DNA from: Billgrantia antri
Lineage (GTDB): Bacteria > Pseudomonadota > Gammaproteobacteria > Pseudomonadales > Halomonadaceae
Assembly: GCF_019430905.1 (NCBI RefSeq)
Contig: NZ_JAHYCA010000002.1
Location: forward strand, 124,001 to 188,000
Length of the DNA stretch: 64,000 nucleotides
Direction of reading: 5' to 3'
In this document: piece by piece, positions 10,630 to 20,375 of the stretch
How positions within the stretch are numbered: position 1 is the stretch's first letter
Layout: each line of letters starts with the position of its first letter
Position numbers and translations under genes: made by a program
The notes under the pieces: generated by a model
Seen by the model: the letters and a program-made list of their open reading frames with translations, nothing else
Told to the model about the DNA's origin: nothing
Database searches by the model: none

Positions 10630-12315
10630 TCACATCTCCTCGGGGGCGCCGACGCCCAGCAGGTCGAGGCCGTTGCGCAGCACCTGACGCGTGGCCAGGC
10701 CCAGGGCCAGCCGGGCGTTGCGCAGCTCGTCATCGTCGACCATGACCTTCACCGCGTTGTAGCAGGAGTGGAACTCGGCGGCGAGGTCGAGCAGATACTG
10801 GGCGACCTGCTGCGGCTCTCGTGATGCGGCGGCGTGGTCGACGACCTCGGGGAAGCGCGCCAGGCGGTTCATTACCGCCTTCTCCTGGTCCGCGTCGAGC
10901 TTCGCCAGGCTGACCATCGCCAGGTCATGGTCGAAGCCGAGTCCCTGGGCCTCGGCCTTGCGCAGCATGCTGCATACCCGGGCATGGGCGTACTGCACGT
11001 AGTAGACGGGATTGTCGTTGGATTGCGAGCGTGCCAGGTCGATGTCGAAGGTGAGCTGCGAATCGGCACGCCGCGCGGCGAGGAAGAAGCGCGTGGCATC
11101 GCGCCCCACCTCGTCGATCAGGTCGCGCACGGTAACGTAGCTGCCGGCGCGCTTGGAAAGCTTCACCTCCACGCCGGAGCGGGTCACCATGACCATCTGG
11201 TGCAGCACGTAGTCGGGCCAGCCCCGGGGAATACCGGCTTCCAGCGCCTGCAGCCCGGCGCGCACTCGGGTCACCGTGGAGTGGTGGTCGGCCCCTTGCT
11301 CGTTGATCACGGTCGTGAAGCCGCGCTGCCACTTGTTCAGGTGGTAGGCCACGTCGGGCAGGAAGTAGGTATAGCTGCCATCGGACTTGCGCATCACCCG
11401 GTCCTTGTCGTCGCCGAAGTCGGTGGTGCGCAACCACAGGGCGCCGTCCTGCTCGTAGGTGTGGCCCTTCTCGATCAGCCGCTCGACCGCCTCCTCGACC
11501 TTGCCTTCACGGTAAAGCGAGGATTCCAGGAAATAGACGTCGAACGAGACGCCGAAGGCCTTGAGATCGAGATCCTGCTCGCGGCGCAGCCAGGCCACGG
11601 CAAATTCGCGGATGGCATCGAGGTCGTCGGGGTCGGCCTTGGCGATGACGTGACGGTCGTCGGCGTGGACCGTCTCGCCGGCCAGGTAATCGTTAGCTAC
11701 CTCGATGATGTAGTCGCCGCGGTAGCCGTCTGCGGGCCAGGCGTCGTCATCGGGCGTGAGGCCCTTGGCGCGGGCCTGCACGGACAGCGCCAGGTTGGCG
11801 ATCTGGGCGCCGGCGTCGTTGTAGTAGAACTCGCGAGTCACATCGAAGCCGGTGGCTTCGAGCAGCCGGCTGATACAGTCGCCAATGGCGGCACCACGCC
11901 CATGGCCGACGTGCAGCGGCCCGGTGGGGTTGGCGGAGACGAACTCGACCTGGACCTTCTGGCCGCGTCCGGCCAGGCTGCGGCCGAAAGTATCGCCGGC
12001 GTCGAGCACCTGGCGTACGACCTGAGCCGCGGCATCGGTGGCGGCGAAGAAGTTGATAAAGCCGGGGCCAGCGATCTCCACCTTTTCCACGGCGTCGCTT
12101 GCGGGCAGTGCCGCGATCAGCGCCTCGGCCAGATCGCGCGGTTTCCGGCCGGCCGGCTTGGCCAACAGGAGCGCCAGGTTGCTGGCGTAGTCGCCATGGG
12201 CCTTGTCCTTGGTCGGGTCGACCTTGATGGTCGGCTCGATATCGGCGGGCAGCGTGCCTTGCTGCTTGAGCGTATCGAGGGCGTTCTCGAGCAGGGAGAT
12301 GATCGTCTCTTTCAT
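10630..12315 (-). CDS. argS: Arginyl-tRNA synthetase
   Basis: A 561-residue class I aminoacyl-tRNA synthetase that charges tRNA-Arg. The N-terminal Add1 domain is followed by the HIGH-type motif in [15 protein letters not shown] and the KMSKS-equivalent [12 protein letters not shown]; the C-terminal anticodon-binding DALR domain ends the protein. I chose the ATG at 12313-12315 ([13 protein letters not shown]); an upstream in-frame extension looks non-coding. It ends 3 bp before the SPOR gene on the same strand. Confidence 0.98.
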   Translation of the reverse strand: MKETIISLLENALDTLKQQGTLPADIEPTIKVDPTKDKAHGDYASNLALLLAKPAGRKPRDLAEALIAALPASDAVEKVEIAGPGFINFFAATDAAAQVVRQVLDAGDTFGRSLAGRGQKVQVEFVSANPTGPLHVGHGRGAAIGDCISRLLEATGFDVTREFYYNDAGAQIANLALSVQARAKGLTPDDDAWPADGYRGDYIIEVANDYLAGETVHADDRHVIAKADPDDLDAIREFAVAWLRREQDLDLKAFGVSFDVYFLESSLYREGKVEEAVERLIEKGHTYEQDGALWLRTTDFGDDKDRVMRKSDGSYTYFLPDVAYHLNKWQRGFTTVINEQGADHHSTVTRVRAGLQALEAGIPRGWPDYVLHQMVMVTRSGVEVKLSKRAGSYVTVRDLIDEVGRDATRFFLAARRADSQLTFDIDLARSQSNDNPVYYVQYAHARVCSMLRKAEAQGLGFDHDLAMVSLAKLDADQEKAVMNRLARFPEVVDHAAASREPQQVAQYLLDLAAEFHSCYNAVKVMVDDDELRNARLALGLATRQVLRNGLDLLGVGAPEEM

Positions 12316-12453
12316 GAAGCGGTTATGTCCTGTTGCGACGGGCGCACGAGGTGATGACGAAGCCAGAGGCACTCGCGAAGGGCGCGGCCACGATGAAAAT
12401 GGGGCTGGTCGACCATTATCGGCAATTGTGCAGCGGCTTTAAAGGCCGCACGT

Positions 12454-14691
12454 TCAGCTGAGTGACTGCGGGTCGACGTCCAGCGACCAGCGCACCCGGC
12501 GCGCCTCGGGCGACGCCTCGAGCCAGACGGTGAGTCGGGCACAGGCGGCATGCAGCTGGCTGCGCCGGCCGGCGCTGAGCAGCAGGTGGACATGGTAGCG
12601 GTTCTGACGCCGCTCCATGGGGGCCGGCACCGGTCCCAGGCAGCTCACGTCGGGGGCGTGCTCGGCGACCCACTGACGCATCAGCAAGGCCGCTTCGCGG
12701 CCGAGTGAGGTGGCCGCTTCCTCGCGCGGGCTTTCCAGGCGCAGTAGGGCGAGGTGGCGGAAGGGCGGCAGCGCGGCGGCGCGACGCTCGGCCAGCAGTT
12801 GGCCGGCCAGGGCGTCGTAGCCGTGCTCGGCGAGCAGGCGCAGGTGTGGGTCATCGGTGTGCAGGGTCTGCACCAGCACCCGACCGGGATGTGCGGCGCG
12901 GCCGGCGCGACCGGCAACCTGGGTGAGCAGCTGGGCGCTGTGCTCCAGGGCTCGGAAGTCGCTGGCATAGAGCCCGGCGTCGGCGTTGACCACGACCACC
13001 AGCGTGACGTGGGGCAGGTGGTGTCCCTTGGCCAGCATCTGGGTTCCGACCAGCAGGCAGGGGGCACCGCGCCTCACCTCGCCGAGGGTCTGCTCGAAGG
13101 CATCGCGTCGCCGCGTGCTGTCGCGATCGATACGGTGAACCGGTACCTTGGGAAAGAGCGCCGCCAGGGTCTCTTCGGTGCGCTCGGTACCGCTGCCCAG
13201 TGGGCGCAGGTCGGCGCTGCCGCACTCGGGGCAGGCATCCGGCACCGGGCGGTGCTTGTCGCAGTGATGGCAGGCCAGCATCGGTGGCTGGCGATGCAGC
13301 GTCATGTGCGCGTCGCAGGCGTCACAGTCGGCCAGCCAGCCGCAGGTGTGACAGGCCAGCGTCGGCGCGAAACCGCGGCGGTTGATGAACACCAGCACCT
13401 GGTGTCCGGCCGCGAGCGTCTCGCGAATCGCCTCGATCGTCGGCGGGATCAGGCCACCCTGGCGCTGACGGCCGCGCAGGTCGATCAGCTCCAGCCGGGC
13501 CGGGGCGTAGCGGCTGGCGCGGCGGGTCAGGCGCAGGTGCCGGTAGTTGCCGCGCTCGGCATGGTAGAGGCTCTCCAGTGACGGTGTGGCGCTACCCAGC
13601 ACCAGCGGGATGTCGTGGTGCTTGGCGCGGGCCACGGCCAGGTCGCGAGCGTGGTAGCGTAGCCCGTCCTGCTGCTTGAACGAGCCGTCATGCTCCTCGT
13701 CGACGATGATCGCGCCGGGCCGTGCCAGCGGCACGAAGATTGCCGAGCGGGTGCCGATGACGATGGGCGCGCGGCCGCTGGCCACTGCTTCCCAGGCGTC
13801 GAGGCGCTCGTTGTCGGTGAGTCCCGAGTGCAGTGCCACCACCGCTACCCGGAAGCGACTGCGAAAACGTGCCAGGGTCTGCGGCGTCAGGCCGATCTCC
13901 GGCACCAGCAGCAGCGCCTGGCGTCCGCGAGCGACTACCGCCTCGATCAACTGCAGATATACTTCGGTCTTGCCGCTGCCGGTGACGCCATGCAGCAGGC
14001 AGGGGTGAAAGGCATCGAAGCGCTCATGAATCGCCGCCAGTGCCGTGGCTTGCTCGCGGTTGAGCGGTAGCGCCGGCTCGGCCAGCAGCTGGGTCGTGGC
14101 GGGCGCGGCGCCGGCGAGCGGTATCTCGTGCCGCTCGGCCAGCGCTTTCTCCACCAGCGAAAGCAGTTGGTCGCGAGTAAAGCCCTGGGCCACGATCGCC
14201 TGGGTGGGCAGTCCATGGGGGTGTTGGCGCAGCATGGACAGCAGCTCGGCCTGGCGTGGCGCTCGCTTCAGGCGCGCATCGCCATCACGGCTGGCGGCCA
14301 GGGCCCGCCAGTGCTCGCGTTGGCGTCCGGCCAGCGGGCGACCCTGGCGCAGCAGCACGGGCATCGCCTGATGCAGGGTGTCACCCAGAGAATGCTGATA
14401 GTAGCGCGCGGTGAAGCGGCACAGCCACAGCCAGTCCTCGGGCAGCGGCTCGGCGTCCAGCCAGGCCTCCACCGGTTTCAGCCGGTCCAGGGGGTAGTCG
14501 CTGCGGTTGTCGCACGCCATCACCACGCCGACCACCTGGCGGCGTCCGAAGGGCACTCGAACGCGCAAGCCTGCCTGCCAGCCGCCGGGGGGCGCTTCGC
14601 GGCACGGGCGGTAATCGAACAGGCGCCTCAGGGGCGTGGGCACCGCCACGCGCAGCACGCGAGGCGGAGGCGAAGAGGGGGAATCGAGCAA
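12454..14691 (-). CDS. priA: Primosomal protein PriA (replication-restart helicase)
   Basis: A 745-residue superfamily-2 3'-to-5' helicase that reloads the replisome at stalled forks. An N-terminal DNA-binding domain (LRVAVPTPLRRLFDYRP) is followed by Walker A GVTGSGKT at 235-242 and DEEH at 331-334, a zinc-binding region with eight cysteines between about 440 and 495, and a C-terminal helicase domain with QVAGRAGR. The first start is TTG at 14689-14691, backed by GGAGG four bases upstream; a GTG at codon 12 is the alternative. Divergent from rpmE. Confidence 0.96.
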   Translation of the reverse strand: MLDSPSSPPPRVLRVAVPTPLRRLFDYRPCREAPPGGWQAGLRVRVPFGRRQVVGVVMACDNRSDYPLDRLKPVEAWLDAEPLPEDWLWLCRFTARYYQHSLGDTLHQAMPVLLRQGRPLAGRQREHWRALAASRDGDARLKRAPRQAELLSMLRQHPHGLPTQAIVAQGFTRDQLLSLVEKALAERHEIPLAGAAPATTQLLAEPALPLNREQATALAAIHERFDAFHPCLLHGVTGSGKTEVYLQLIEAVVARGRQALLLVPEIGLTPQTLARFRSRFRVAVVALHSGLTDNERLDAWEAVASGRAPIVIGTRSAIFVPLARPGAIIVDEEHDGSFKQQDGLRYHARDLAVARAKHHDIPLVLGSATPSLESLYHAERGNYRHLRLTRRASRYAPARLELIDLRGRQRQGGLIPPTIEAIRETLAAGHQVLVFINRRGFAPTLACHTCGWLADCDACDAHMTLHRQPPMLACHHCDKHRPVPDACPECGSADLRPLGSGTERTEETLAALFPKVPVHRIDRDSTRRRDAFEQTLGEVRRGAPCLLVGTQMLAKGHHLPHVTLVVVVNADAGLYASDFRALEHSAQLLTQVAGRAGRAAHPGRVLVQTLHTDDPHLRLLAEHGYDALAGQLLAERRAAALPPFRHLALLRLESPREEAATSLGREAALLMRQWVAEHAPDVSCLGPVPAPMERRQNRYHVHLLLSAGRRSQLHAACARLTVWLEASPEARRVRWSLDVDPQSLS

Positions 14692-14720
14692 TTGGCCTCC
14701 GGCGTCGGCTCTGCTAGAAT
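14692..14720 (+). promoter_or_regulatory. Promoter of rpmE
   Basis: TTGGCC at 14692-14697 and TAGAAT at 14715-14720, 17 bp apart, with an extended TG two bases before the -10. It directs transcription toward rpmE with an untranslated leader of about 150 nt. Confidence 0.6.
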
Positions 14721-14875
14721 ATCCGGCCGTCGTGGCACCTGGCTTTCCGAGAAGCAGGCCTGGCGGCTACCGGTTGGTTGAACGACTAATGTTGAACGAG
14801 TAGCGACGACAGACAACCCGTATGCGGTGCCTGGCAATGGATCAGGTGGCGGCATACCGCTCCATGAGGCTCAAG

Positions 14876-15091
14876 ATGAAACAAGGTATTCACCCGGATT
14901 ACAAGATGGTCACCGCGACCTGTTCCTGCGGCGCGACCTTCGAGGTCGGCACTACTGCCGGCCATGACCTGTCACTGGACGTCTGCTCCCAGTGCCATCC
15001 TTTCTACACCGGCAAGCAGAAGCAGGCGACCACCGGCGGCCGCGTCGAGCGTTTCAACAAGCGTTTCGGTGCCGCCATCAAGCGTGGCTGA
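14876..15091 (+). CDS. rpmE: Ribosomal protein bL31
   Basis: A 71-residue large-subunit ribosomal protein. It is the zinc-binding (C+) form: Cys16, Cys18, Cys37 and Cys40 are all present (CSC and CSQC). MKQGIHPDY is the standard N-terminus, so I chose the ATG at 14876 although another in-frame ATG lies four codons upstream; GAGG sits 8 nt before the chosen start. Divergent from priA, as in many gammaproteobacteria. Zinc-form L31 is typically exchanged for a zinc-free paralogue under zinc starvation; no paralogue is in this window. Confidence 0.97.
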   Translation: MKQGIHPDYKMVTATCSCGATFEVGTTAGHDLSLDVCSQCHPFYTGKQKQATTGGRVERFNKRFGAAIKRG

Positions 15092-15117
15092 TTCGCCCTG
15101 CTACGGCGATACGCCTC

Positions 15118-15150
15118 GAAAACCCGCCTTCACGGCGGGTTTTCTCGTTT
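15118..15150 (+). terminator. Rho-independent terminator of rpmE
   Basis: An 11-bp stem GAAAACCCGCC (15118-15128) pairs with GGCGGGTTTTC (15134-15144) across a 5-nt loop, followed by TCGTTTT. It begins 27 bp after the rpmE stop. Confidence 0.85.
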
Positions 15151-15273
15151 TGGGGCAAGGGAAGATGCCGCTGGGTGATAAGGAAAGGGTTATGGTTGCG
15201 GTGTCTGGTATAAGTTGCAGTAAATGGTGGCGATTGTTCGCGAACGAGCGTTCAAAAGCGGCGAATGGTGCGC

Positions 15274-15303
15274 TTGTTGAGTAGTGGAAGCTTTTTCTAT
15301 ATT
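15274..15303 (+). promoter_or_regulatory. Candidate promoter of malic enzyme
   Basis: TTGTTG at 15274-15279 and TATATT at 15298-15303, 18 bp apart, 43 bp before the start codon in a locally AT-rich stretch. The -10 is good and the -35 moderate. Confidence 0.4.
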
Positions 15304-15345
15304 GTAGAGGCCCTTACCCAAAAGTATGGATACCGGACTCTCAGC

Positions 15346-16617
15346 ATGACAGACGCCAAGAAGCAGGCAGCGCTGGACTATCACGCCAAGCCCATCCCCG
15401 GAAAGCTCTCCGTGGAACTGACCAAGCCCACCGCTACCGCTCGTGATCTCTCCCTGGCCTACAGTCCTGGTGTCGCCGAGCCGGTGCGCGAGATCGCTCG
15501 AGATCCGGAGAACGCCTATCGCTACACCGGCAAGGGCAACCTGGTGGCGGTGATCTCCGACGGCAGCGCGATTCTCGGCCTGGGCAACCTGGGGCCGCTG
15601 GCCAGCAAGCCGGTGATGGAAGGCAAGGGCGTGCTGTTCAAATGCTTTGCCGGCATCAACTCGGTGGATGTCGAGGTCAATGCCGAGAGTCCGCAGGCCT
15701 TCATCGATACCGTGGCGCGCATCGCCGACACTTGGGGCGGCATCAACCTCGAGGACATCAAGGCCCCTGAGTGCTTCGAGATCGAGCAGGCGCTGATCGA
15801 GCAGTGCAGTATTCCCGTGTTCCACGACGATCAGCACGGCACCGCCATCGTCACCGCGGCCGGCATGCTCAATGCGCTGGAGATCGCCGGCAAACGCCTG
15901 GAGGAGGCCAAGATCGTCTGCTTGGGTGCCGGCGCGGCGGCGATCGCCTGCATGAAGCTGCTGGTTTCCTGCGGGGCTCGCTCCGAGAATCTGATAATGC
16001 TCGATCGTCGCGGCGTGATCCATGCCGGCCGTGAGGGGCTCAACCCCTACAAGGCGGTCTTCGCGGTGGACACCGACAAGCGCACGCTGGACGATGCCAT
16101 CGAGGGCGCCGATGTGTTCATCGGCCTTTCCGGTCCCAACCTGATGACCGCCGAGCACATGCGCAAGATGGCGCCGAACCCCATCGTCTTTGCCTGTACT
16201 AACCCCGATCCGGAGATTCATCCAGACGTGGCACGCGAGGCGCGCCCCGACGTGATCATGGCCACCGGTCGCTCCGATTACCCCAACCAGGTCAACAACG
16301 TGCTGGGCTTCCCGTTCATCTTCCGCGGGGCGCTGGACGTGCGTGCCACGCGCATCAACGAAGAGATGAAAGTGGCGGCGGTGCATGCGCTCAAGGACCT
16401 GGCTCGCGAGCCGGTCCCCCAGGCGGTGCTCGACGCCTATGAGCGCGATCACATGGCGTTCGGCCCCGAGTACATCATCCCCACGCCGGTCGACGTGCGG
16501 CTGCTGGAGCGGATCCCGGCGGCGGTGGCCCAGGCCGCGGTGGATTCCGGGGTGGCGCGTCGTCCCTACCCGGCGCACTATCCGCTGAAGACCGTGGATG
16601 ACGTCTACGGCGGCTGA
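15346..16617 (+). CDS. Malic enzyme (short form, NAD(P)-dependent)
   Basis: A 423-residue malic enzyme that oxidatively decarboxylates malate to pyruvate, linking the TCA cycle to gluconeogenic and biosynthetic pools. The N-terminal malic domain has [11 protein letters not shown] and [11 protein letters not shown]; the NAD-binding domain has the Rossmann loop [14 protein letters not shown]. It lacks the C-terminal phosphotransacetylase-like domain of E. coli MaeB, which is normal for the approximately 420-residue Pseudomonas form. Cofactor preference cannot be decided by eye. Start at 15346 ([13 protein letters not shown]) because the upstream in-frame part overlaps the promoter. Confidence 0.95.
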   Translation: MTDAKKQAALDYHAKPIPGKLSVELTKPTATARDLSLAYSPGVAEPVREIARDPENAYRYTGKGNLVAVISDGSAILGLGNLGPLASKPVMEGKGVLFKCFAGINSVDVEVNAESPQAFIDTVARIADTWGGINLEDIKAPECFEIEQALIEQCSIPVFHDDQHGTAIVTAAGMLNALEIAGKRLEEAKIVCLGAGAAAIACMKLLVSCGARSENLIMLDRRGVIHAGREGLNPYKAVFAVDTDKRTLDDAIEGADVFIGLSGPNLMTAEHMRKMAPNPIVFACTNPDPEIHPDVAREARPDVIMATGRSDYPNQVNNVLGFPFIFRGALDVRATRINEEMKVAAVHALKDLAREPVPQAVLDAYERDHMAFGPEYIIPTPVDVRLLERIPAAVAQAAVDSGVARRPYPAHYPLKTVDDVYGG

Positions 16618-16643
16618 CGCTGGAACGTGCAACGACTGACGCA

Positions 16644-16675
16644 GCAGTACGCCGGCCTTCGGGCCGGCGTACTGC
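16644..16675. terminator. Bidirectional terminator with TTCG tetraloop
   Basis: A perfect 14-bp stem (16644-16657 with 16662-16675) closed by TTCG lies between two convergent genes, malic enzyme and the DUF481 gene. Confidence 0.8.
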
Positions 16676-16698
16676 ATGTTGGGCGTATTGAGGTGGGT

Positions 16699-17445
16699 TT
16701 ACCAGCTGTAGAGCAGGGTCACGTTGCTGGTGTGGTCGGTATTCGCATCCGCCGTCTCGGGTGGGCTGGAGTTGTGCTTGATCTCGTGAGAGAGGCGCAG
16801 CGAGAGCCGCGAGTTGAGCTTGGCGGTGAGTGACGATACCGACCGCGACGTGGTGTTCTTGTCGGTCGCTTCCACCGACATCTCCTGGCGCAGATGAGAG
16901 TAGTCGGAGAAGGTCCATTGATAGTCCAGGGCGCTGTAGATCACGCCGAGGCTGTCGCTTCCGCCGTCCTCGAACTGATCGTGGCGGAATCCCGGTCCTC
17001 CCTCGAGCGAGAGGCGATGTCGGCCGGTGTCGATGACGTCGCGCCCGTAGCCGCCGATGGTGGTGATCTGCTGGTCGTAGCCACTGAAGCGGTCCTTCTC
17101 CCAGCGAGCGAAGCCGAACAGATAGTGCGGCCCGCTGAAGTCGTAGCGTTCCCGACCCGAGAGCAGATATTGTTCGGCGCTGGTCTCGCCATCGCGGGCC
17201 ACGTTGCGTACCTCGGCGCGCAGCGTGTGGGTCAAGCTCCCCGTCAGCCAGGTCAGGCGGCTCTTGCCGATCAGGGTCTGGCTATTGGTGTTTCCGGAGA
17301 GGTGAGTGTAGCCGAGCTCGGCTTCGCCGCTGAAGGTGGGGCTGTCCTCTTCGGGTTGCGGAGGCGCATAGAAGACACTGTTGGCAAGGGCGGTGCCCGG
17401 CAATAGCGTCAGGCCAATGAAACACCATGGTAGAAGGCGTGGCAT
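16699..17445 (-). CDS. DUF481 (YdiY-like) outer-membrane beta-barrel protein
   Basis: A 248-residue protein with a clear signal peptide (MPRLLPWCFIGLTLLPGTALA, cleavage before NSVFY) followed by alternating beta strands: GEAELGYTHLSGNTNSQTL, the YLLSGRERYDF segment, GYGRDVIDTGRHRLSLEGGPGFRHD and a final NVTLLYSW ending in an aromatic residue, as in outer-membrane barrels. The pattern matches DUF481/YdiY proteins; their function is unknown, with acid induction reported for E. coli YdiY. I chose the ATG at 17443-17445 for the signal peptide. Confidence 0.85.
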   Translation of the reverse strand: MPRLLPWCFIGLTLLPGTALANSVFYAPPQPEEDSPTFSGEAELGYTHLSGNTNSQTLIGKSRLTWLTGSLTHTLRAEVRNVARDGETSAEQYLLSGRERYDFSGPHYLFGFARWEKDRFSGYDQQITTIGGYGRDVIDTGRHRLSLEGGPGFRHDQFEDGGSDSLGVIYSALDYQWTFSDYSHLRQEMSVEATDKNTTSRSVSSLTAKLNSRLSLRLSHEIKHNSSPPETADANTDHTSNVTLLYSW

Positions 17446-17573
17446 AGCAACGAACCTGTCCTGTTGTCCCGGTAACGGACCGCCTGGGTGAGCGGCTGTA
17501 TGACGGTTGGCAAGACGGTGGGCGGCGTCCCTGCCGCCCTCGCACATACACTCCGTTAGAAAAGTGCTTTCGT

Positions 17574-20099
17574 TCAGAAGATTGCTTCGTAGCTGCCGGT
17601 ACCCTGCGAGCCGCTGCGTTGCTCGATCTCCTGCTCGATCCGGCGCGGCTCCATGTCGGGCAGGTGATCGGGATGAAATATTTCAGTGATCCCCCCGGCT
17701 TGGCCATCGGCCAGGCGTCGCCCGGTCTGCTCGTCGATGCGTGCCCTGACCAGCTCCTCGGGCTCTTCGGGCAACGCCTCGGGACGCCCCTCCAACGCGC
17801 TGCCCATGAAGTCGATCCAGATGGGCAGGGCGGCATTGCCGCCATACTCGGCAATCGACTCGTTATCGTCCTTGCCGACCCATACGGTAGCGACCAGATC
17901 GTCGTTGTAGCCGGCGAACCAGGCGTCGCGGAAGCCGTTGGTGGTACCGGTCTTGCCCACCACGTCGCTGCGATTGAGCGACAGTGCGGCGCGTCCAGTG
18001 CCGCTCTCGATCACGTCGCGCAGCATGTCGCGCAGAATATAGACGGCCGTCGGGTCGGCGACCCGGGGCGCCACATCGTAGCGCTGGCCGTCGATTTCGA
18101 CCTCGGTCTGACCCTCGCGACAGTCGCGGCAGGCGATGGCGGGGCGGGCTTCACTGATGATCTGATCGTCGCTGCCGCGGGTGACGCGCTCGATGAACCA
18201 GGGGGAGACCTGGAAGCCGCCGTTGGCCAATACGGCATAGGCGTTGGTCATCTCCAGAGGCGTCAGGTCGGCACTGCCAAGCGCCAGTGACAGGCCCCGC
18301 GGTAGCCGGCTGGGGCTGAAGCCGAAGCCCTCCAGGTACTCGATGGTGTTGTCGAGACCAAGGGTCTGCAGGATGCGGATCGTCACCAGGTTGCGTGAAC
18401 GTGCCAGCGCCACGCGTAGCCGGGTCGGGCCGAGGAAGTCGCCGCTGGAGTTCACCGGTCGCCAGACCTCGTCGCTGCCGTCCTGCATCACCACCGGCGC
18501 GTCGTTGACCACCGAGGAGGCGGTCATCAGGCCGGTGTCGAGAGCGGCGAGATAGACGAAGGGCTTGAAGATCGAGCCCGACTGACGCTGCGCCTGGACG
18601 GCACGGTTGAACTTGCTGGCATTGAAACTGAAGCCGCCCTGCAGTGCCAGAATCGCGCCGTTGCTGGGGTTCATTACCACCAGCGAACCCTCGGCGTCGG
18701 GGCGCTGGGAGAGACGCCAGCTGCCGTCGTCGCGTTGCAGGATGCGCACCAGGTCGCCGGTATCGGCGATCTCGGCGGCGGAGCTTGGCTCGGCGCCGCG
18801 TGCCCGCGGGCTGCGGTACTCGCGTGCCCAGGAGAGGCCATCCCAGCCCAGGGTGACGAGTTCGCCTTCCCGGCTCAGCACGCGCATCTCGCGCTCCTGG
18901 CTCTCGACCACGATGGCGGGCTGCAGGGGGCCGAAGCCGGGCGTGCGCTCGAGTACGCGCAGCCAGTTGCTGACGTCGCCCTCGATGCCCTCGATGCGCG
19001 TCTGGCTGCGCTGCGCGGCCTGGCGGGCGGTCTGCATGATTTCGGGGGACTCGTCGAGCTCCTCTTCCAGGCCGCGGCGTTCGGTGCGCTCCTGGGCCTC
19101 GGCCAGGCTGGCGGGAATTTCGCGCTCCTCCGGCCCGCGCCAGCCGTGGCGGGTATCATAATCGATCAGACCGCGGGCCAGGGCCTCGCGGGCAAAGGGC
19201 TGCAGGTCGCTGTCTAGCGTGGTGTGGATGCGGTAGCCGCCGGTGTAGGCCTCTTCGCCGAAGCGCTCTATGGCGTACTGGCGTGCCATCTCCGCCACGT
19301 AATCGGCATCTACCTCAACCTGCGCCACGTAGCGACGGGCAGTGGTGGGCTCCTGCACGGCGGCCTCGTAGGTGGCCTGGTCGATGTAGCCGAGCTCGCG
19401 CATGCGGTAGAGGATCCAGTTGCGGCGGATCAACGAGCGCTCGGGGTTGGCCAGCGGGTTGAACGACGACGGCGCCTTGGGCAGCCCGGCGATCATCGCC
19501 TTCTGCGCCAGCGACAGCTCGTCGAGTGGCTTGTTGTAGTAGACCTCCGCGGCGGCGGCGATGCCGTAGGCACGGTGGCCGAGGAAGATCTTGTTGACGT
19601 AGAGCTCGAGGATCTCCTCTTTCGACAGGATGGTCTCCATCTCCAGTGCCAGCAGGATCTCGCGGATCTTGCGGGTGAAGGTTCGATCCAGCGTCAGCAG
19701 GTAGTTGCGCGCCACCTGCATGGTAATGGTGGAGCCGCCCGACTGGATGTCGCCGCTGGCGACCAGCTCCAGGGCGGCGCGCGCCAGGCCCTTGGGATCG
19801 ACCCCACGATGATCGAAGAAGGAGGCATCCTCGGCGGCCAGCAGGGCCTGGAGGAAGTCCTCGGGAATCTCGTCGAAGGTGACCGGCATGCGGCGTTCCT
19901 CGCCGTACTCGCCGATCAGTTTGCCATCACGGGTGAAGATGCGCAGCGGGGTATGCAGTTCGAAATCCTGCAGCTGGCGAACGTCGGGCAGGCCCGGCGA
20001 GAAATAGAGGGCTGCGCCGGCCACGCTGAGCAGGGCCGCGGCGAATAGCGAGACCAGTAACCAGAAGGCCGAAAGAACCAGAGTCTTTATCCACTTCAT
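17574..20099 (-). CDS. mrcA: Penicillin-binding protein 1A (bifunctional)
   Basis: An 841-residue class A PBP that polymerises glycan strands and cross-links peptides. A single N-terminal membrane helix (about 8-30) anchors it. The GT51 glycosyltransferase domain carries AAEDASFFDHRGVD (catalytic Glu) and GGSTITMQVARN. An OB-like insert follows, then the transpeptidase domain with SxxK in QSGSIFKPF and KTGTTNGFRD. The gene is divergent from pilM, as ponA is in Pseudomonas. Confidence 0.97.
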   Translation of the reverse strand: MKWIKTLVLSAFWLLVSLFAAALLSVAGAALYFSPGLPDVRQLQDFELHTPLRIFTRDGKLIGEYGEERRMPVTFDEIPEDFLQALLAAEDASFFDHRGVDPKGLARAALELVASGDIQSGGSTITMQVARNYLLTLDRTFTRKIREILLALEMETILSKEEILELYVNKIFLGHRAYGIAAAAEVYYNKPLDELSLAQKAMIAGLPKAPSSFNPLANPERSLIRRNWILYRMRELGYIDQATYEAAVQEPTTARRYVAQVEVDADYVAEMARQYAIERFGEEAYTGGYRIHTTLDSDLQPFAREALARGLIDYDTRHGWRGPEEREIPASLAEAQERTERRGLEEELDESPEIMQTARQAAQRSQTRIEGIEGDVSNWLRVLERTPGFGPLQPAIVVESQEREMRVLSREGELVTLGWDGLSWAREYRSPRARGAEPSSAAEIADTGDLVRILQRDDGSWRLSQRPDAEGSLVVMNPSNGAILALQGGFSFNASKFNRAVQAQRQSGSIFKPFVYLAALDTGLMTASSVVNDAPVVMQDGSDEVWRPVNSSGDFLGPTRLRVALARSRNLVTIRILQTLGLDNTIEYLEGFGFSPSRLPRGLSLALGSADLTPLEMTNAYAVLANGGFQVSPWFIERVTRGSDDQIISEARPAIACRDCREGQTEVEIDGQRYDVAPRVADPTAVYILRDMLRDVIESGTGRAALSLNRSDVVGKTGTTNGFRDAWFAGYNDDLVATVWVGKDDNESIAEYGGNAALPIWIDFMGSALEGRPEALPEEPEELVRARIDEQTGRRLADGQAGGITEIFHPDHLPDMEPRRIEQEIEQRSGSQGTGSYEAIF

Positions 20100-20171
20100 G
20101 AAAAGGCGTTATCCGTGGTGAGAGCAGGAAGGGGATGGCGATGAAAGTGTGCCTTCATTGGCGTGGGGGCC

Positions 20172-20177
20172 ATTATA
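20172..20177 (-). promoter_or_regulatory. Candidate -10 element of mrcA
   Basis: On the minus strand this is TATAAT, 73 bp upstream of the mrcA start in the 276-bp divergent gap shared with pilM. No convincing -35 at 17 bp. A TATGAT at 20277-20282 on the plus strand could serve pilM. Confidence 0.35.
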
Positions 20178-20375
20178 GAGAACCTGAGCCGTTCGCCACC
20201 AGCGTTGAGACTCCGCCCCGTCCAACTTTGTGTGCAGTGACGAATTATCATGTAACCTCGTTCCTAGTAATGCGGGTATGATCGTTCTCAGCCTTCGCGC
20301 TCCGGTGCACAAGGCATACAAGAGCGGGATGATAACTAGCGACTATCGCGATGGCTTACGCAAGGGCAACGATTG

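Noticed and set aside
10834-12354. A 506-codon open frame opposite argS
   Set aside because: It is antisense to a conserved synthetase, has no ribosome-binding site worth noting and shows the same composition artefact.
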